64,000 nucleotides of DNA from Thiothrix caldifontis (GTDB lineage: Bacteria > Pseudomonadota > Gammaproteobacteria > Thiotrichales > Thiotrichaceae), in NCBI RefSeq assembly GCF_900107695.1, contig NZ_FNQP01000004.1, forward strand, positions 175,106 through 239,105, read 5' to 3'. Positions 36,337-49,298 of the stretch are shown piece after piece (the stretch's first letter is position 1; every line of letters starts with the position of its first letter). Made by a program: the position numbers and the translations under genes. Below the pieces are notes generated by a model. The model ran no database searches and was not told the DNA's origin. It saw only the letters and a list, made by a program, of their open reading frames with translations.

Positions 36337-36622
36337 ATTCCTCTACCCGCTGCTTGAGCTTCTGCCCCGGACGGAAAGTTACTACACGACGTGCTGTTAC
36401 CGGAATTTCTTCCCCAGTTTTCGGATTGCGTCCAGGACGTTGTGTTTTATCACGCAACATGAAATTACCAAAACCTGATAGCTTCACATGATTGCCTGTT
36501 TCCAACGCATCACGGATTTCTTCAAAAAACATCTCCACCAAATCCTTGGCTTCACGCTTATTCAAACCCAACTCATCAAACAGGTGTTCAACCATGTCTG
36601 CTTTAGTTAATGTTATTGTCAT
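36317..36622 (-). CDS. ihfA: Integration host factor alpha subunit
   Basis: 101-residue DNA-bending protein: [22 protein letters not shown], and the beta-arm [20 protein letters not shown]. Pairs with IhfB to organise the nucleoid and recombination. Follows pheT as is typical. Confidence 0.97.
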   Translation of the reverse strand: MTITLTKADMVEHLFDELGLNKREAKDLVEMFFEEIRDALETGNHVKLSGFGNFMLRDKTQRPGRNPKTGEEIPVTARRVVTFRPGQKLKQRVEEYGSSGA

Positions 36623-36637
36623 GCATTTTCTCCCTGT

Positions 36638-39025
36638 TTAACGCAATACTGCACCGACATCTTTCTGAAGCGAAGCAACCACTGCATCGATGATTCGATT
36701 AATTTCCGCATCCTCAAGAGTGCGTGAAAAGTCCTGTAAAATCAAGCTTAAAGCAACGCTTTTTTGACCGTCTGGTATACCTTTTCCTGCATAAATATCG
36801 AATAAATAATAAGATATTAATTGCGGAATCGCAGCCTTTTTAACTGCATTTTCCAATGCTACAGCTAATGTATCTTCACGAACTAACAATGCCAGATCAC
36901 GGTGAATGGCTGGGAATTTGGAAATTGCTTGATACTTTGGCAAAGTGCGCTGCATCAACACACTCATATCCAACTCAAAGAGATAAACAGGTTGCCCAAG
37001 CCCCAAGTTTTCCTCCAATTGCGGGTGTAACATCCCCATCCACCCTACGACAGCAGTATCCGTCATAATTTGGGCAGATTGACCGGGGTGCAATGCCGCA
37101 TGAGCCACAGGTGCAAAATGGAAACGTGTTCCGGTAACTTGCTCCAGCAATGTTTCCACATCCCCTTTCAAGTCGTAAAAATCGACAGGTCGGTTCACCT
37201 GCCCCCACTGTTCTGGGTAAAGATTTCCGGTTAACACTCCTGATAGCATATTTTTTTGCACGGGCTTGCCATCTTCGCTTTGTGCAAACGCAGGACCAAT
37301 CTCGAACAAACGTACCCGACTTTGCTGACGATTCACATTATAAGTTACCGCACGCAATAAACCTGACCACAAAGTGCTGCGCATCACACCTAAATCGGCA
37401 GAAATCGGGTTCGCTAACGCAATGCTATCGGTTGCAGGTGCTAAGATTTGCTCCATTTTTGGGTCAACAAAGCTGAAAGTAACCGCTTCCTGATAGCCAC
37501 GTGCCACCAGTGTGTGACGCAACGTTTCCCGCCTAACTGCGGTTTCACTCGGCTGGGTAATACGCGGTGCACGCGGACGCAATTCGGCTGGAATCGAATC
37601 GTAACCCCGTACCCGCGCCAGCTCTTCGATTAAATCTTCTTCGATGTTTAAATCGAAACGCGCCAACGGTGCTTGCACCTGCCAACCTGCATCATTACTG
37701 GTAAAAGTGCAACTCAAACGTGCCAACACACCTTCAACCGTTGCCGCATCCATCGTCACGCCCAACACACGGCGAATACGTTCAGGACGCAACAAAATCG
37801 CCTTGCGTTGCAAGACACTAGCATCAGCCAGCGTATCCACCAATGTGCCGACTTCGCCACCGCAAATGCTCACGATCAACTGTGTTGCGCGTTCCATTGC
37901 CTTAACCGGCATATCGGGGTCAACACCGCGCTCAAAACGTGCCGAAGAATCGGTTTGCAAACCGTAACTACGCGCCTTACCCATGATGTTGGCAGGGCGG
38001 AAATGCGCACTTTCCAGAAACACGTTGCGGGTAGCATACGTTACCGACGTGGGTTCACCACCCATAATGCCCGCCATCGCCACCGGCTGTGCGGCATCGG
38101 CAATCACCAATGTGTCGTTACGCAATGTCGCGGTTTGCCCATCCAGCAGCTTCAGGGTTTCGCCTGCATTGGCGTAACGCACCACAATGCCGCCTTGCAG
38201 CGTATCAAGGTCGAAAGCGTGCATTGGCTGACCGAGTTCCAGCAATACGTAATTGGTCACGTCAACTGTGGCAGAAATGCTGCGCACACCCGCCCTGCGT
38301 AATTTTTCCTGCATCCACACCGGCGTAGCGGCTTGCGGGTTGATATTGCGGATGATACGTCCGACATAACGTGGGCAAGCATCCGTCGCTTGTAGTGCAA
38401 CTGGGAATGTATCGGTATGCTGGGCAGTTTGCTCAGGAATTTCCGGTACGTTGAGTGGCACATCCATCACCAAGGAGGTTTCACGTGCCACACCAATCAT
38501 GCTCATGCAATCGCCACGGTTTGCAGTAATTGCCAGCTCAATCACTTCGTCGTCGAGTTTCAAATACTCGCGAATGTCCATGCCCACAGGCGCATCATCC
38601 GGTAATTCCAACAAGCCATCGGACTTGTCGGACATGCCCAACTCGGTCGATGAACACAACATGCCGAACGATTCCACACCGCGCAGCTTGCCTTTTTTGA
38701 TCTTTAAATCTGCACCATCAGGTAGTGGCAATACCGCGCCAATCAACGCCAATGGCACTTTAATGCCTGCACGCACATTGCTTGCACCGCAAACGATTTG
38801 CAGGATTTCGCCACGCCCATTGTCGACTTTGCAGACGCTGAGTTTATCGGCATCAGGGTGTTTTTCACGTTCAACAACATGCCCCACCACGATATTGGTG
38901 AACGCGGTAGCTACTGGGTCACGCGCTTCCACTTCACAGCCAGACATAGTGAGTTTGTCGGCAATTGCATCCAGCGCCAGCGGGGTATCAATCCACTCAC
39001 GCAGCCATTTTTCACTGACTTTCAT
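36638..39025 (-). CDS. pheT: Phenylalanyl-tRNA synthetase beta subunit
   Basis: 795-residue beta subunit. N-terminal tRNA-binding domain (IVVGHVVEREKHPDADKLSVC), B3/B4 editing region, B5, and C-terminal anticodon-binding domain ending with FSRTLEDAEINRIIDAVV. Forms the alpha2-beta2 enzyme with PheS, 13 bases upstream. Confidence 0.97.
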   Translation of the reverse strand: MKVSEKWLREWIDTPLALDAIADKLTMSGCEVEARDPVATAFTNIVVGHVVEREKHPDADKLSVCKVDNGRGEILQIVCGASNVRAGIKVPLALIGAVLPLPDGADLKIKKGKLRGVESFGMLCSSTELGMSDKSDGLLELPDDAPVGMDIREYLKLDDEVIELAITANRGDCMSMIGVARETSLVMDVPLNVPEIPEQTAQHTDTFPVALQATDACPRYVGRIIRNINPQAATPVWMQEKLRRAGVRSISATVDVTNYVLLELGQPMHAFDLDTLQGGIVVRYANAGETLKLLDGQTATLRNDTLVIADAAQPVAMAGIMGGEPTSVTYATRNVFLESAHFRPANIMGKARSYGLQTDSSARFERGVDPDMPVKAMERATQLIVSICGGEVGTLVDTLADASVLQRKAILLRPERIRRVLGVTMDAATVEGVLARLSCTFTSNDAGWQVQAPLARFDLNIEEDLIEELARVRGYDSIPAELRPRAPRITQPSETAVRRETLRHTLVARGYQEAVTFSFVDPKMEQILAPATDSIALANPISADLGVMRSTLWSGLLRAVTYNVNRQQSRVRLFEIGPAFAQSEDGKPVQKNMLSGVLTGNLYPEQWGQVNRPVDFYDLKGDVETLLEQVTGTRFHFAPVAHAALHPGQSAQIMTDTAVVGWMGMLHPQLEENLGLGQPVYLFELDMSVLMQRTLPKYQAISKFPAIHRDLALLVREDTLAVALENAVKKAAIPQLISYYLFDIYAGKGIPDGQKSVALSLILQDFSRTLEDAEINRIIDAVVASLQKDVGAVLR

Positions 39026-39038
39026 AAGGTTACTCCGC

Positions 39039-40100
<1,062 letters not shown>

Positions 40101-40111
40101 TTAGAAAGCAA

Positions 40112-40145
40112 AAGGCGGGGAGAGGCAACAACCTTCCCCCGCCTT
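40112..40145 (-). terminator. Hairpin between rplT and pheS
   Basis: AAGGCGGGG (40112-40120) pairs with CCCCGCCTT (40137-40145). On the minus strand it is followed by TTTGCTTTCT. A smaller hairpin, ACCCG-TTTA-CGGGT, lies at 40150-40163. They probably separate the ribosomal genes from pheST. I see no Phe-rich leader peptide. Confidence 0.55.
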
Positions 40146-40188
40146 GCTCACCCGTTTACGGGTATTTTTCAGCGCATCTTAATGCAGC

Positions 40189-40548
40189 TTAAGCAGCTAG
40201 GGCAGCTTTTGCCTTTTCTGCGACTGCACCAAACGCCGTGATGTCGTGAACTGCCAAATCAGCCAGAACCTTACGGTCAAGACTAATGTTAGCTTTCTTC
40301 AAACCATTCATCATACGGCTGTAAGACAGACCGAACATCCGTGCACCAGCATTGATACGCACGATCCACAAAGCGCGGAACTGGCGTTTTTTCTGACGGC
40401 GGTCGCGGAATGCGTATTGACCAGCCTTGATGACCGCCTGATGCGCAACCCGGTAGACCCGGCTGCGGGCACCGTAGTAACCTTTAGCCAGCTTGAGGAC
40501 TTTCTTGTGACGGGCATGTGCCGTTACACCACGTTTAACTCTTGCCAT
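40189..40548 (-). CDS. rplT: 50S ribosomal protein L20
   Basis: 119-residue L20: [30 protein letters not shown] is the family N-terminus. L20 also represses its own operon by binding the mRNA leader. Follows rpmI by 17 bases. Confidence 0.98.
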   Translation of the reverse strand: MARVKRGVTAHARHKKVLKLAKGYYGARSRVYRVAHQAVIKAGQYAFRDRRQKKRQFRALWIVRINAGARMFGLSYSRMMNGLKKANISLDRKVLADLAVHDITAFGAVAEKAKAALAA

Positions 40549-40565
40549 GTTTTAAATCCTCCTGA

Positions 40566-40766
40566 TTATGCGTAGGGCAGCATTTTTTGCACATTGCCGT
40601 GATCGGCTGCAACAACGAAGTTGTCGCCTGAACGCAAATGACGCTTACGCTTGGTGGATTTCTTAGTCAAGATATGACGCAGGTGTGACTGCTTGCGTTT
40701 AAACAAGCCACTGCCGGTTTTCTTGAAACGCTTAGCCGCAGCACGGCTACTTTTCATCTTAGGCAT
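40566..40766 (-). CDS. rpmI: 50S ribosomal protein L35
   Basis: 66-residue L35 starting [14 protein letters not shown]. The ATG at 40766 is chosen from the family start and the AGGAG ribosome site upstream; a longer frame to 40850 runs through the leader region. Confidence 0.97.
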   Translation of the reverse strand: MPKMKSSRAAAKRFKKTGSGLFKRKQSHLRHILTKKSTKRKRHLRSGDNFVVAADHGNVQKMLPYA

Positions 40767-40859
40767 CTTGGTCTCCTTTTCGATCAGGTAGATAAAACAT
40801 CCTGCAAGAGTGCCTTGCCTTAACAGGATGGTGTTGGGGAATACCCCCAATTTTTATGC
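40767..40859 (-). promoter_or_regulatory. infC-rpmI leader with two hairpins (possible L20 control site)
   Basis: The 93-base gap can fold into TTGGGG-GTATT-CCCCAA and a longer CATCCT...AGGATG stem with an inner GCAAG/CTTGC. In E. coli L20 binds a structured site upstream of rpmI; here this is position-based inference. Confidence 0.35.
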
Positions 40860-41381
40860 TTAGGCTTTTTTCTTCGCGCCCAACATCATGACCATTTGAC
40901 GGCCTTCCAGACGCGGGAATTGCTCGACAACCGCCAGTTCTTCCAGCTCTTTCTCAACACGCTTGAGAACATCCATCCCCAGCTCTTTGTGAGCCATTTC
41001 ACGGCCTTTGAAGCGCAGGGTGACTTTAACCTTATCGCCCTCTTCCAGAAACTCTTTAAGTTTACGCAATTTGATCTGGTAATCGCCTTCATCCGTCGCC
41101 GGACGCATTTTGATTTCCTTGACCTGCACCTGTTTCTGGTTTTTACGGGCTATCGCCGCTTTCTTACTTTCATCGAAACGGAATTTACCGTAATCCATGA
41201 TCCGGCAAACCGGCGGTTTCGCATTGGGTACGATTTCCACCAGATCGAGTTCGGCGTCGTAAGCCATTTCCAGAGCGTCCCGCAGGGAGACAACACCTTG
41301 ATTTTCACCTTCCGCATCAATCAGACGAATTTTCGGAACGTTAATATCGTCATTAATACGGTGTTCTTTTTCGAGAGCGAT
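40860..41381 (-). CDS. infC: Translation initiation factor IF-3
   Basis: 173-residue IF-3 with N-domain ([22 protein letters not shown]) and C-domain ([17 protein letters not shown]). No ATG/GTG/TTG lies at the right place. The best start is an ATC at 41381, eight bases after GAGGA, which is formed by the last codons of thrS. This matches the known habit of infC to start at a rare AUU or AUC, which lets IF-3 repress its own translation. An in-frame ATG at 41420 would lie inside thrS and adds non-family residues. Confidence 0.9.
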   Translation of the reverse strand: MALEKEHRINDDINVPKIRLIDAEGENQGVVSLRDALEMAYDAELDLVEIVPNAKPPVCRIMDYGKFRFDESKKAAIARKNQKQVQVKEIKMRPATDEGDYQIKLRKLKEFLEEGDKVKVTLRFKGREMAHKELGMDVLKRVEKELEELAVVEQFPRLEGRQMVMMLGAKKKA

Positions 41382-41385
41382 AAGT

Positions 41386-43314
41386 TTAATCCTCAGATAG
41401 TGATAAGCGACGTGACGCAATTTCCTCTGACAGACGTCGTTGGACTTCCGCCAGTGGGAAGGTTCCTAAGTCTTTACCGGAACGTGTGCGCATAGCCATA
41501 GATTGTGTTTCCACTTCGCGATCCCCGACTACTAACAGGTACGGGACACGCTGCATAGTGTGCTCACGGATTTTAAAGCCAATTTTTTCATTTCTCAAGT
41601 CTGATACGGCGCGAATACCTGCGTCAAGCAATTGCTTGGTAGCATCTTGCACGAAATCGGCTTGTTTGTCCGTGATATTCATCACGACAGCTTGCGTTGG
41701 TGCTAACCAAAGTGGGAAACGCCCTTCGTAATGCTCAATCAGAATGCCGGTGAAGCGTTCCAATGAACCGAACAGCGCACGGTGCAACATGACCGGACGT
41801 TTGCGGGTATTGTCTTCCGCCACGTAAGTCAGGTCAAAACGTTCTGGCAAGCTCATATCCACTTGCAAAGTGCCGCACTGCCAATCACGACCGATAGCAT
41901 CACGCAACACGAATTCCAGTTTAGGGCCGTAAAATGCACCTTCGCCGGGGAACAGCGTATACGGCAAATTCATGCTATCGAGTGCATTGCCGAGGGCGTG
42001 TTCCAGCAAATCCCAACTTTCATCCGAACCAATGCGGTTTTCTGGGCGAGTCGAGAGTTTAATGTGCACATTTTCAAAGCCAAATTCTTTGTAAATGTCG
42101 AGCACCAACGCCACCACGTCTTTGCACTCTTGCGCCATTTGGTCTTCGGTACAGAAGATATGGGCATCATCCTGCGTGAAGTGGCGCACACGCATCAAGC
42201 CGTGCAAAGCACCAGACGGTTCGTAACGGTGCACCTTCCCAAATTCCGCCATCCGCAACGGCAGGTCGCGGTAGCTTTTCAAACCCTGTGAAAACATCAA
42301 CATACCACCGGGGCAGTTCATCGGCTTCAGGGCGAAAACACGCTCGTCTTCAGTCGTGGTAGTGAACATATTGTCACGGTAATTGAACCAGTGACCGGAG
42401 GTTTCCCACAGGCTGCGATCCATCACATCCGGGGTATTCACTTCCACGTAGCCAGCGCGTTGCTGGCGTTGACGCATATAACCGATTAGAGCTTGGAACA
42501 CTGTCCAACCTTTGGGATGCCAAAATACTGCACCGGGAGCTTGTTCGTCGAAATGGAACAAATCCAATTGGCGACCGAGTTTACGGTGGTCACGCTTTTC
42601 AGCCTCTTCCAACATCGTCAGGTAGGCTTGCAAATCTTTTTTGTTTGCCCATGCCGTGCCGTAAACGCGTTGCAGCATTTCATTGTTGGAATTGCCACGC
42701 CAGTAAGCACCTGCCACCTTCATCACTTTGACAGAGGGGATTTTGCCCGTACTAGGAACGTGAGGACCACGGCACAAGTCGATAAAATCGCCTTGGCGGT
42801 AGAGGGAGAGCGTTTGTTCAGCAGGAATGCTTTCAATAATTTCCGCTTTGTATTTTTCACCCATGTTCAGGAAGAAGCTCACTGCCTCATCGCGTGACAG
42901 GGTGCTGCGCTCAACGGGGATGTCTTGCTTGATTAAATCTTGCATCCGCGCATCAATCGCCTGTAAATCTTCGGGCGTGAAAGGGCGTGGGGAGGCAAAA
43001 TCGTAGTAAAAGCCATTTTCGACCGTGGGGCCGATGGTAACTTGTACTTCAGGGAATAATTGTTTGACCGCTTGAGCCATCAAATGCGCGGCAGAATGGC
43101 GGATAATATCCATACCTTCAGCATCTTTCGCAGTAATGATACTCAGGGAAACATCGTGATCAATGACATAGCTGGCATCAACCAATTGATCGTTTACTTT
43201 GCCCGCAAGCGTAGCTTTAGCCAAACCTGCGCCAATATCGGCAGCAACGGCAAGTACAGAAATGGGAGCATCGTAAGAACGTTGACTTGCGTCAGGGAGA
43301 GTAATAATAGGCAT
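41386..43314 (-). CDS. thrS: Threonyl-tRNA synthetase
   Basis: 642-residue class II enzyme: N-terminal TGS domain ([15 protein letters not shown]), editing domain with [11 protein letters not shown] and the metal-binding region, catalytic core with [10 protein letters not shown] and [15 protein letters not shown], and the C-terminal anticodon domain ([13 protein letters not shown]). It heads the operon, 59 bases after tRNA-Val. The last codons supply the infC ribosome site. Confidence 0.98.
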   Translation of the reverse strand: MPIITLPDASQRSYDAPISVLAVAADIGAGLAKATLAGKVNDQLVDASYVIDHDVSLSIITAKDAEGMDIIRHSAAHLMAQAVKQLFPEVQVTIGPTVENGFYYDFASPRPFTPEDLQAIDARMQDLIKQDIPVERSTLSRDEAVSFFLNMGEKYKAEIIESIPAEQTLSLYRQGDFIDLCRGPHVPSTGKIPSVKVMKVAGAYWRGNSNNEMLQRVYGTAWANKKDLQAYLTMLEEAEKRDHRKLGRQLDLFHFDEQAPGAVFWHPKGWTVFQALIGYMRQRQQRAGYVEVNTPDVMDRSLWETSGHWFNYRDNMFTTTTEDERVFALKPMNCPGGMLMFSQGLKSYRDLPLRMAEFGKVHRYEPSGALHGLMRVRHFTQDDAHIFCTEDQMAQECKDVVALVLDIYKEFGFENVHIKLSTRPENRIGSDESWDLLEHALGNALDSMNLPYTLFPGEGAFYGPKLEFVLRDAIGRDWQCGTLQVDMSLPERFDLTYVAEDNTRKRPVMLHRALFGSLERFTGILIEHYEGRFPLWLAPTQAVVMNITDKQADFVQDATKQLLDAGIRAVSDLRNEKIGFKIREHTMQRVPYLLVVGDREVETQSMAMRTRSGKDLGTFPLAEVQRRLSEEIASRRLSLSED

Positions 43315-43373
43315 ATTGTACTCCAGTGGTGGCCTATACGAGGGGTCACTTGGTTATAATCGTTATGTATAAT

Positions 43374-43450
43374 TGGTAGGCGTAATTGGACTCGAACCAA
43401 CGACCCCCACCATGTCAAGGTGGTGCTCTAACCAACTGAGCTATACGCCT
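43374..43450 (-). tRNA. tRNA-Val (GAC)
   Basis: 77 bases with encoded CCA. Acceptor AGGCGTA pairs with TACGCCT. The anticodon arm CCACC-TTGACAT-GGTGG gives GAC (valine). It lies directly upstream of thrS on the same strand and may be co-transcribed. Confidence 0.97.
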
Positions 43451-43530
43451 GTCGTCGAAGGAGGCAGATTATAGCGAACTCAGCGAGGATGGCAAGTTAT
43501 TTTTTGGTTCAGACGTGAACAGCAACTAAC

Positions 43531-43562
43531 AAAAAAAGCGGCTCGCTGTTCACACGAGCCGC
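43531..43562 (-). terminator. Terminator of the pdh operon
   Basis: On the minus strand GCGGCTCG (43562-43555) pairs with CGAGCCGC (43545-43538), followed by seven T. A strong rho-independent terminator downstream of lpdA. Confidence 0.88.
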
Positions 43563-43624
43563 CAACCAGTTTCTCACTTAACGTGAGGAGTCAAACTGTT
43601 TTCGGGCGGGGGATACGGGTCTTC

Positions 43625-45352
43625 CTACTTCTTCGGCGCGTAAATATCCGTGCAAGTCCCCTCGGCCACTTCCGCCGCAAAGTTCAGCGTCTCGGAAAGC
43701 GTCGGATGCGGGTGGATCGTCAAGCCGATGTCATGCGCATCCGCCCCCATTTCCAACGCCAGCACCGCCTCGGCAATCAGCTCACCGGCATTCTTGCCCG
43801 CAATGCCCGCGCCAATCAGTTGCCCGGTTGCCTTATCAAACAGCACCTTGGTAATCCCATTGCTGGCATCCATCGACAACGCCCGCCCACTCGCCGCCCA
43901 GGGGAACGCGCCTTTCTCATACGCAATCCCTTCCGCCTTGCACTGCTCTTCGGTCTTGCCCATCCACGCCACTTCCGGGCTGGTGTAGGCGACTGACGGA
44001 ATGGTTTTCGCATCAAAATAGGCTTTATGCCCTGCAATCACTTCCGCCGCGACCTTGCCCTCGTGCGTGGCTTTGTGCGCCAGCATCGGCTGCCCCACAA
44101 TGTCGCCAATCGCAAAAATGTGCGGTACATTGGTACGCATCTGATTATCCACCGGAATAAAGCCGCGTGTATCCGCAAACACACCCGCCTTACCCGCGTC
44201 AATCAGCCCACCATTCGGCGAACGCCCAATCGCCACCAACACCCGGTCAAACGTATCCGTCGCAGGCGCACCTTTGCCCTCAAACGCACACACCAAACCC
44301 TCTGCCGTCGGCGTAATCGCCGTGACTTTGGTATTCAGGTAGATATTCTCGTACATCCCCTTAATCTGGTTGTGCAAGGGTTTCACAATGTCACGATCCG
44401 CACCGGGCATCAGACCGGGTGAGAGTTCCACCACGGTAATTTTTGCACCGAGCGCGTGGTAAACCGTCGCCATTTCCAACCCGATAATCCCGCCACCGAC
44501 CACCAGCATCCGCTTGGGGATTTCCGGCAATTCCAGCGCGTCGGTGGAATCCATCACCCGTGGATCGTCCCACGGAATAAACGGCAATTTCGTGACCCGC
44601 GAACCGGCGGCAATGATGCAATTCGCAAACTTCACGATCTGCTTGCTGCCATCCGCTGCTTCCACTTCGATAGTATTGGGTGAAGTGAAACGTCCGTAGC
44701 CTTGCACGATTTGCACTTTGCGCTGCTTCGCCAAGCCTTTCAGACCCGTCGTCAGCTTGCCGACCACATCGCTTTTATGCGCTCGCACGGCATCAAGGTC
44801 GATGTCCGGCTCGCCGAATTTCACGCCATGCTTGGCAAACTCTTTCGCCTCATTGATCACTTCTGCTGTGTGTAACAACGCTTTGGAGGGGATGCAACCG
44901 ACGTTGAGGCATACGCCACCAATGTTGGGATAACGCTCGATCAGCACCACTTTTTTGCCAAGATCAGCGGCGCGGAACGCAGCGGTGTACCCGCCGGGGC
45001 CAGAGCCTAGGACAACGAGTTCGGTTTCAAGATCGGTGGTAGAGGGAGAGAAAGAAGGTTCTTCATTCTTTAGCCCCTCTACCTCTGGGAGAGGGGTTGG
45101 GGTGAGGGTCTCTTCAATTTCCAACATCAGCAACGCCGACCCTTCCGACACCCGATCCCCCACCTTCACCAGCATCTGCTTAATCGTGCCAGCCAGCGGA
45201 CTAGGAATTTCCATCGACGATTTATCAGACTCAATCGTAATCAACGAATCTTCCGCCTCAATCTGGAAACCGGCATCGACCAAGACTTCAATGATTTCAA
45301 CGTCTTTGAAGCTGCCAATGTCGGGGACTTTGACTTCGATAATCTTGCTCAT
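43625..45352 (-). CDS. lpdA: Dihydrolipoamide dehydrogenase (E3) with N-terminal lipoyl domain
   Basis: 575-residue flavoprotein that reoxidises lipoamide for pyruvate dehydrogenase. Lipoyl domain at residues 1-80 ([12 protein letters not shown], modified Lys44). Disulfide [16 protein letters not shown]-binding [10 protein letters not shown], and His-Glu pair near [10 protein letters not shown]. The linker (about 80-110) is unusual: it contains [13 protein letters not shown], encoded by a palindromic repeat, in place of an Ala/Pro linker. Last gene of aceE-aceF-lpdA, overlapping aceF by four bases. Confidence 0.96.
   Translation of the reverse strand: MSKIIEVKVPDIGSFKDVEIIEVLVDAGFQIEAEDSLITIESDKSSMEIPSPLAGTIKQMLVKVGDRVSEGSALLMLEIEETLTPTPLPEVEGLKNEEPSFSPSTTDLETELVVLGSGPGGYTAAFRAADLGKKVVLIERYPNIGGVCLNVGCIPSKALLHTAEVINEAKEFAKHGVKFGEPDIDLDAVRAHKSDVVGKLTTGLKGLAKQRKVQIVQGYGRFTSPNTIEVEAADGSKQIVKFANCIIAAGSRVTKLPFIPWDDPRVMDSTDALELPEIPKRMLVVGGGIIGLEMATVYHALGAKITVVELSPGLMPGADRDIVKPLHNQIKGMYENIYLNTKVTAITPTAEGLVCAFEGKGAPATDTFDRVLVAIGRSPNGGLIDAGKAGVFADTRGFIPVDNQMRTNVPHIFAIGDIVGQPMLAHKATHEGKVAAEVIAGHKAYFDAKTIPSVAYTSPEVAWMGKTEEQCKAEGIAYEKGAFPWAASGRALSMDASNGITKVLFDKATGQLIGAGIAGKNAGELIAEAVLALEMGADAHDIGLTIHPHPTLSETLNFAAEVAEGTCTDIYAPKK
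45074..45109. repeat. Palindromic repeat inside lpdA
   Basis: CCCCTCT (45074-45080) and AGAGGGG (45090-45096) form the core, followed by TTGGGGTGAGGGT. Read on the gene strand it gives the [12 protein letters not shown] segment known from dispersed REP-like elements. It keeps the reading frame. Confidence 0.65.
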
Positions 45353-46629
45353 ACCAGCAACCTCCGAATATCACCCAGCATTTTGGCAAGGTAAGTGGTG
45401 AAACGTGCGCCATCCGCGCCATCAATCACGCGATGGTCATACGACAGCGACAGCGGCAACATTAAGCGCGGCGCGAATTCCGTACCGTTCCAAATCGGCT
45501 GAATATCGGACTTGGAAACCCCCAAAATCGCCACTTCTGGCGCATTCACAATTGGGGTAAATTTCGTGCCGCCAATCCCGCCGAGGCTGGAAATCGAGAA
45601 GCAACCGCCCTGCATATCTGCGGGTTTGAGCTTTTTATCACGCGCTTTCGCCGACATTTCTTTCAACTCTTCGGAAAGTTGCATGATCGACTTTTTGTCC
45701 ACATCACGGAATACCGGCACAACCAAGCCATCCGGCGTATCCACCGCCACGCCAATGTTGTAATAGCTTTTACGGATCAGGTTTTCACCCTTCGCATCCA
45801 GCGAGGAATTGAAGCGTGGGTAAGCCTTCAAGCCAGCTACCACCGCTTTCATAATGAACACTAGCGGGGTAATTTTCATCCCCGACTTGGCGTTTTCCTC
45901 ATTCAACTGCTTGCGGAACGCTTCCAGATCGGTGATGTCCGCTTGATCAAACTGCGTGACGTGCGGAATGTGTACCCAGTTACGGTGCAAGAACTCGCCA
46001 GTCAGCTTATTAATGCGCGACAACGGTACGGTTTCGACTGCACCCCATTGGCTGAAATCAATGTCCGGCATGGGTGCAACGCCCAAGGTATTGCCGGAAG
46101 CTGCCGCTGATGGCATCCCGCCAAAGCTCATCACATCCTTGATGAAGCCTTTCACGTCATCTTGGGTAATGCGTCCTTTGCGCCCAGAGCCTTTGACCTT
46201 GTTCAAGTCTGCACCGAGTTCGCGGGCAAACTTGCGCACGGATGGCGTGGCGTAGGCTTTGCTGAAGTCGAGTTTTGGGGTGGCAGGTGCGGGTGCTGCG
46301 GGTTTAGATTCAACAACAGGTGCAGGTGCTGCGATTTCAGGTTTCGTGACAGATGCAGCAATAACGGGTGCAGCAACAGCAGCGACCGCATCCCCAACTT
46401 CCACCACCACCATCAAACTCCCTTCCGAAATCCGATCCCCCACCTTCACCTTCAGCTCTTTAATGACCCCCGCAACCGGCGACGGAATTTCCATCGACGA
46501 TTTGTCGGATTCAATTGTGATCAACGAGTCTTCCACCGCGATGGTGTCGCCAACGCTCACCAATACTTCAATGATTTCAACATCTTTAAAGCTGCCAATG
46601 TCTGGCACTAAAACTTCCTGGATTGCCAT
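45349..46629 (-). CDS. aceF: Dihydrolipoamide acetyltransferase (E2)
   Basis: 426-residue E2 core of pyruvate dehydrogenase. One lipoyl domain ([15 protein letters not shown]), an Ala/Pro/Val-rich linker, peripheral subunit-binding domain ([19 protein letters not shown]), and the catalytic domain ending [17 protein letters not shown] with the His-Asp pair. Shorter than the three-lipoyl E. coli form. Confidence 0.96.
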   Translation of the reverse strand: MAIQEVLVPDIGSFKDVEIIEVLVSVGDTIAVEDSLITIESDKSSMEIPSPVAGVIKELKVKVGDRISEGSLMVVVEVGDAVAAVAAPVIAASVTKPEIAAPAPVVESKPAAPAPATPKLDFSKAYATPSVRKFARELGADLNKVKGSGRKGRITQDDVKGFIKDVMSFGGMPSAAASGNTLGVAPMPDIDFSQWGAVETVPLSRINKLTGEFLHRNWVHIPHVTQFDQADITDLEAFRKQLNEENAKSGMKITPLVFIMKAVVAGLKAYPRFNSSLDAKGENLIRKSYYNIGVAVDTPDGLVVPVFRDVDKKSIMQLSEELKEMSAKARDKKLKPADMQGGCFSISSLGGIGGTKFTPIVNAPEVAILGVSKSDIQPIWNGTEFAPRLMLPLSLSYDHRVIDGADGARFTTYLAKMLGDIRRLLV

Positions 46630-46640
46630 GATTGCTCTCC

Positions 46641-49298
46641 TTATGCCAGACGTGGGTTAGGTTTTTCAGGGTTGATGCCGTATTTTTCCATCGCTTTCAC
46701 CAAATCAGCGGCGGGCAGGGATTTTTCATCCACCAACGCTTTCAATGCAGCAATCACGATGTAATGACGGTTCACCTCAAAATGTTTACGCAATTGCGCA
46801 CGGGTATCGCTACGCCCAAAACCGTCTGTCCCCAGCACCGTGAACGGCATTGGCAGCCATGCACGAATCTGGTCAGGGTATTGGCGGATGTAGTCGGTGG
46901 CAGCAATCGCGGGGCCGCGTTGGCCTTTCAAGGCTTGGGTGATATACGGCACTTTCGCGTCATCCAGCGGGTGCAACATATTCCAGCGGTCACAATCACG
47001 TGCTTCCCGCGCCAGTTCGTTGAAACTGGTCACACTCCACACATTCGCGTCCACGCCCCAATCCTTATCCAGTAACTCCGCTGCCGCAATCACTTCGCGC
47101 AAGATTGTGCCTGAACCCATGAGTTGCACTTTTTTACGCTTTTTGCCGCCACCGCTGAACAAGTACATGCCTTTGACAATGCCATCTTCACAACCGGCAG
47201 GCATCGCAGGATGGGTATAGTTCTCGTTCATGGTAGTGATGTAGTAGTATACATCCTCCTGATCCTGATACATGCGTTTCAAGCCGTTTTGCACGATAAC
47301 CGCCAATTCATACGAGAACGTCGGGTCGTAAGAAATGCAATTTGGAATCAATGCCGCCTGAATCAAGCCATGCCCATCCTGATGTTGCAAGCCTTCGCCC
47401 GCCAGAGTAGTACGCCCCGCTGTACCACCAATCAAAAAGCCACGTGCGCGGCAATCGCCTGCTGCCCACGCCAAATCCCCAATGCGTTGGAAACCAAACA
47501 TCGAATAGTAAATGTAGAACGGCACCATGTTTACGCCGTGGGTGCTGTATGCCGTTGCTGCGGCAATCCATGACGAAAACGCACCGGCTTCATTAATACC
47601 CTCTTCCAGAATCTGCCCAGTCTTGTCCTCTTTGTAGAACATGACCTGATCTTTATCCTGCGGCTCGTACAACTGCCCCACCGAAGAGTAAATCCCCATC
47701 TGGCGGAACATCCCTTCCATCCCGAAAGTACGCGCCTCGTCCGGCACAATGGGTACGACGTTTTTGCCCATGTTTTTGTCGCGTGCCAACAAAGTCAGCA
47801 AGCGCACAAACACCATTGTGGTAGACATTTCACGCTCGCCTGTACTTTCCAGCAGCGCTTGGAAAATCGAAATATCCGGCACTTTCAGCGGGGTTGCGTG
47901 CGTTTGGCGCTGCGGCAAGAAACCACCCAAGGCTTTGCGACGCTCCAGCATGTACTGCATTTCTTCGCCATTTGGGTCAGGGCGGTAATATTTTGCTTCT
48001 GCCGCGTCTGCATCGCTCAGGGGGATATTGAAACGATTTTTGTAAGCAATCATTTCTTCGCCACTCAGCTTCTTCTGCGAGTGGGTACGGTTCTGGCCTT
48101 CGCCCGCTGAACCCATACCGTAGCCTTTAACAGTATGAGCCAAAATGACGGTGGGTTGCTCAGTGTGGTTCACCGCAGCATGGTAAGCCGCGTAAACCTT
48201 GTGCGGGTCATGACCGCCACGGTTCAATCTCCAGATGTCAGCATCACTCATCTTGGCAACCATTTCTTTCAATTCGGGGTACTTGCCAAAGAAGTGTTCG
48301 CGAATGTATGCACCATCTTTGGATTTGTAATTCTGATATTCGCCATCAACTGCTTCCATCATGCGGGCTTTGAGCAAACCGTCCTTATCTTTGGCAAGCA
48401 GCGGATCCCAATACGAACCCCACAGCACTTTGATGACGTTCCAGCCTGCGCCACGGAATACCGCTTCCAGTTCTTGCACAATCTTGCCATTGCCGCGTAC
48501 TGGGCCATCAAGACGTTGCAAGTTGCAGTTAACTACCCAAACAAGATTATCGAGTTTTTCACGTCCCCCTAAGGAGATTGCGCCAAGGGTTTCTGGCTCG
48601 TCGGTTTCGCCGTCACCCACGAATGCCCAGACTTTACGGTTCGCAGTTTCAGCCAACTTACGGTCTTGCAGGTACTTCATGAAACGTGCTTGGTAGATCG
48701 ACTTGATCGGCCCTAAACCCATTGAAACGGTGGGGAACTGCCAATAATCCGGCATCAACCACGGGTGCGGATACGATGACAAGCCACCGCCATCAACTTC
48801 CTGCCGAAAACCATCAAGATCGGCTTCAGTAAAACGGCCTTCGAGGAAGGAACGGGCGTACATCCCCGGAGCAGCATGACCTTGGATATATAGCAAATCA
48901 CCGCCGTGTTGCGGGGAGGGTGCATGCCAAAAGTGATTCATACCTACGTCATACAACGTGGCAGCGGAGGCGAACGTCGCAATATGCCCACCTAACTCCG
49001 GGCTTGCGCGATTAGCACGCACTACCATTGCCGCCGCATTCCAACGGATGTAAGAGCGTAACCGCGCCTCAATCGCTGGTTTTCCGGGGGTGTGGTGCTC
49101 TTGATGGGGGGGGATGGTGTTGATGTAGGCAGTGTTGGCGGAGTAAGGCAGGTTAGCACCGTTTTGCCGCGCACTAGCGATTAACTCTTCAAGCAGGAAG
49201 TGCGCACGCTCTACACCTTCGGCCTCAATAACTGCCTCTAGTGATTCAATCCATTCTTTAGTTTCTTGTGAATCAATGTCTTGTATGGAATTATCCAT
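46641..49298 (-). CDS. aceE: Pyruvate dehydrogenase E1
   Basis: 885-residue homodimeric E1, thiamine-diphosphate dependent, which decarboxylates pyruvate. ThDP motif [16 protein letters not shown], and [15 protein letters not shown] in the C-terminal half. I use the ATG at 49298 ([12 protein letters not shown]) with AGAGG upstream; an in-frame start at 49367 lies before the promoter-like sequence. First gene of the operon. Confidence 0.97.
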   Translation of the reverse strand: MDNSIQDIDSQETKEWIESLEAVIEAEGVERAHFLLEELIASARQNGANLPYSANTAYINTIPPHQEHHTPGKPAIEARLRSYIRWNAAAMVVRANRASPELGGHIATFASAATLYDVGMNHFWHAPSPQHGGDLLYIQGHAAPGMYARSFLEGRFTEADLDGFRQEVDGGGLSSYPHPWLMPDYWQFPTVSMGLGPIKSIYQARFMKYLQDRKLAETANRKVWAFVGDGETDEPETLGAISLGGREKLDNLVWVVNCNLQRLDGPVRGNGKIVQELEAVFRGAGWNVIKVLWGSYWDPLLAKDKDGLLKARMMEAVDGEYQNYKSKDGAYIREHFFGKYPELKEMVAKMSDADIWRLNRGGHDPHKVYAAYHAAVNHTEQPTVILAHTVKGYGMGSAGEGQNRTHSQKKLSGEEMIAYKNRFNIPLSDADAAEAKYYRPDPNGEEMQYMLERRKALGGFLPQRQTHATPLKVPDISIFQALLESTGEREMSTTMVFVRLLTLLARDKNMGKNVVPIVPDEARTFGMEGMFRQMGIYSSVGQLYEPQDKDQVMFYKEDKTGQILEEGINEAGAFSSWIAAATAYSTHGVNMVPFYIYYSMFGFQRIGDLAWAAGDCRARGFLIGGTAGRTTLAGEGLQHQDGHGLIQAALIPNCISYDPTFSYELAVIVQNGLKRMYQDQEDVYYYITTMNENYTHPAMPAGCEDGIVKGMYLFSGGGKKRKKVQLMGSGTILREVIAAAELLDKDWGVDANVWSVTSFNELAREARDCDRWNMLHPLDDAKVPYITQALKGQRGPAIAATDYIRQYPDQIRAWLPMPFTVLGTDGFGRSDTRAQLRKHFEVNRHYIVIAALKALVDEKSLPAADLVKAMEKYGINPEKPNPRLA

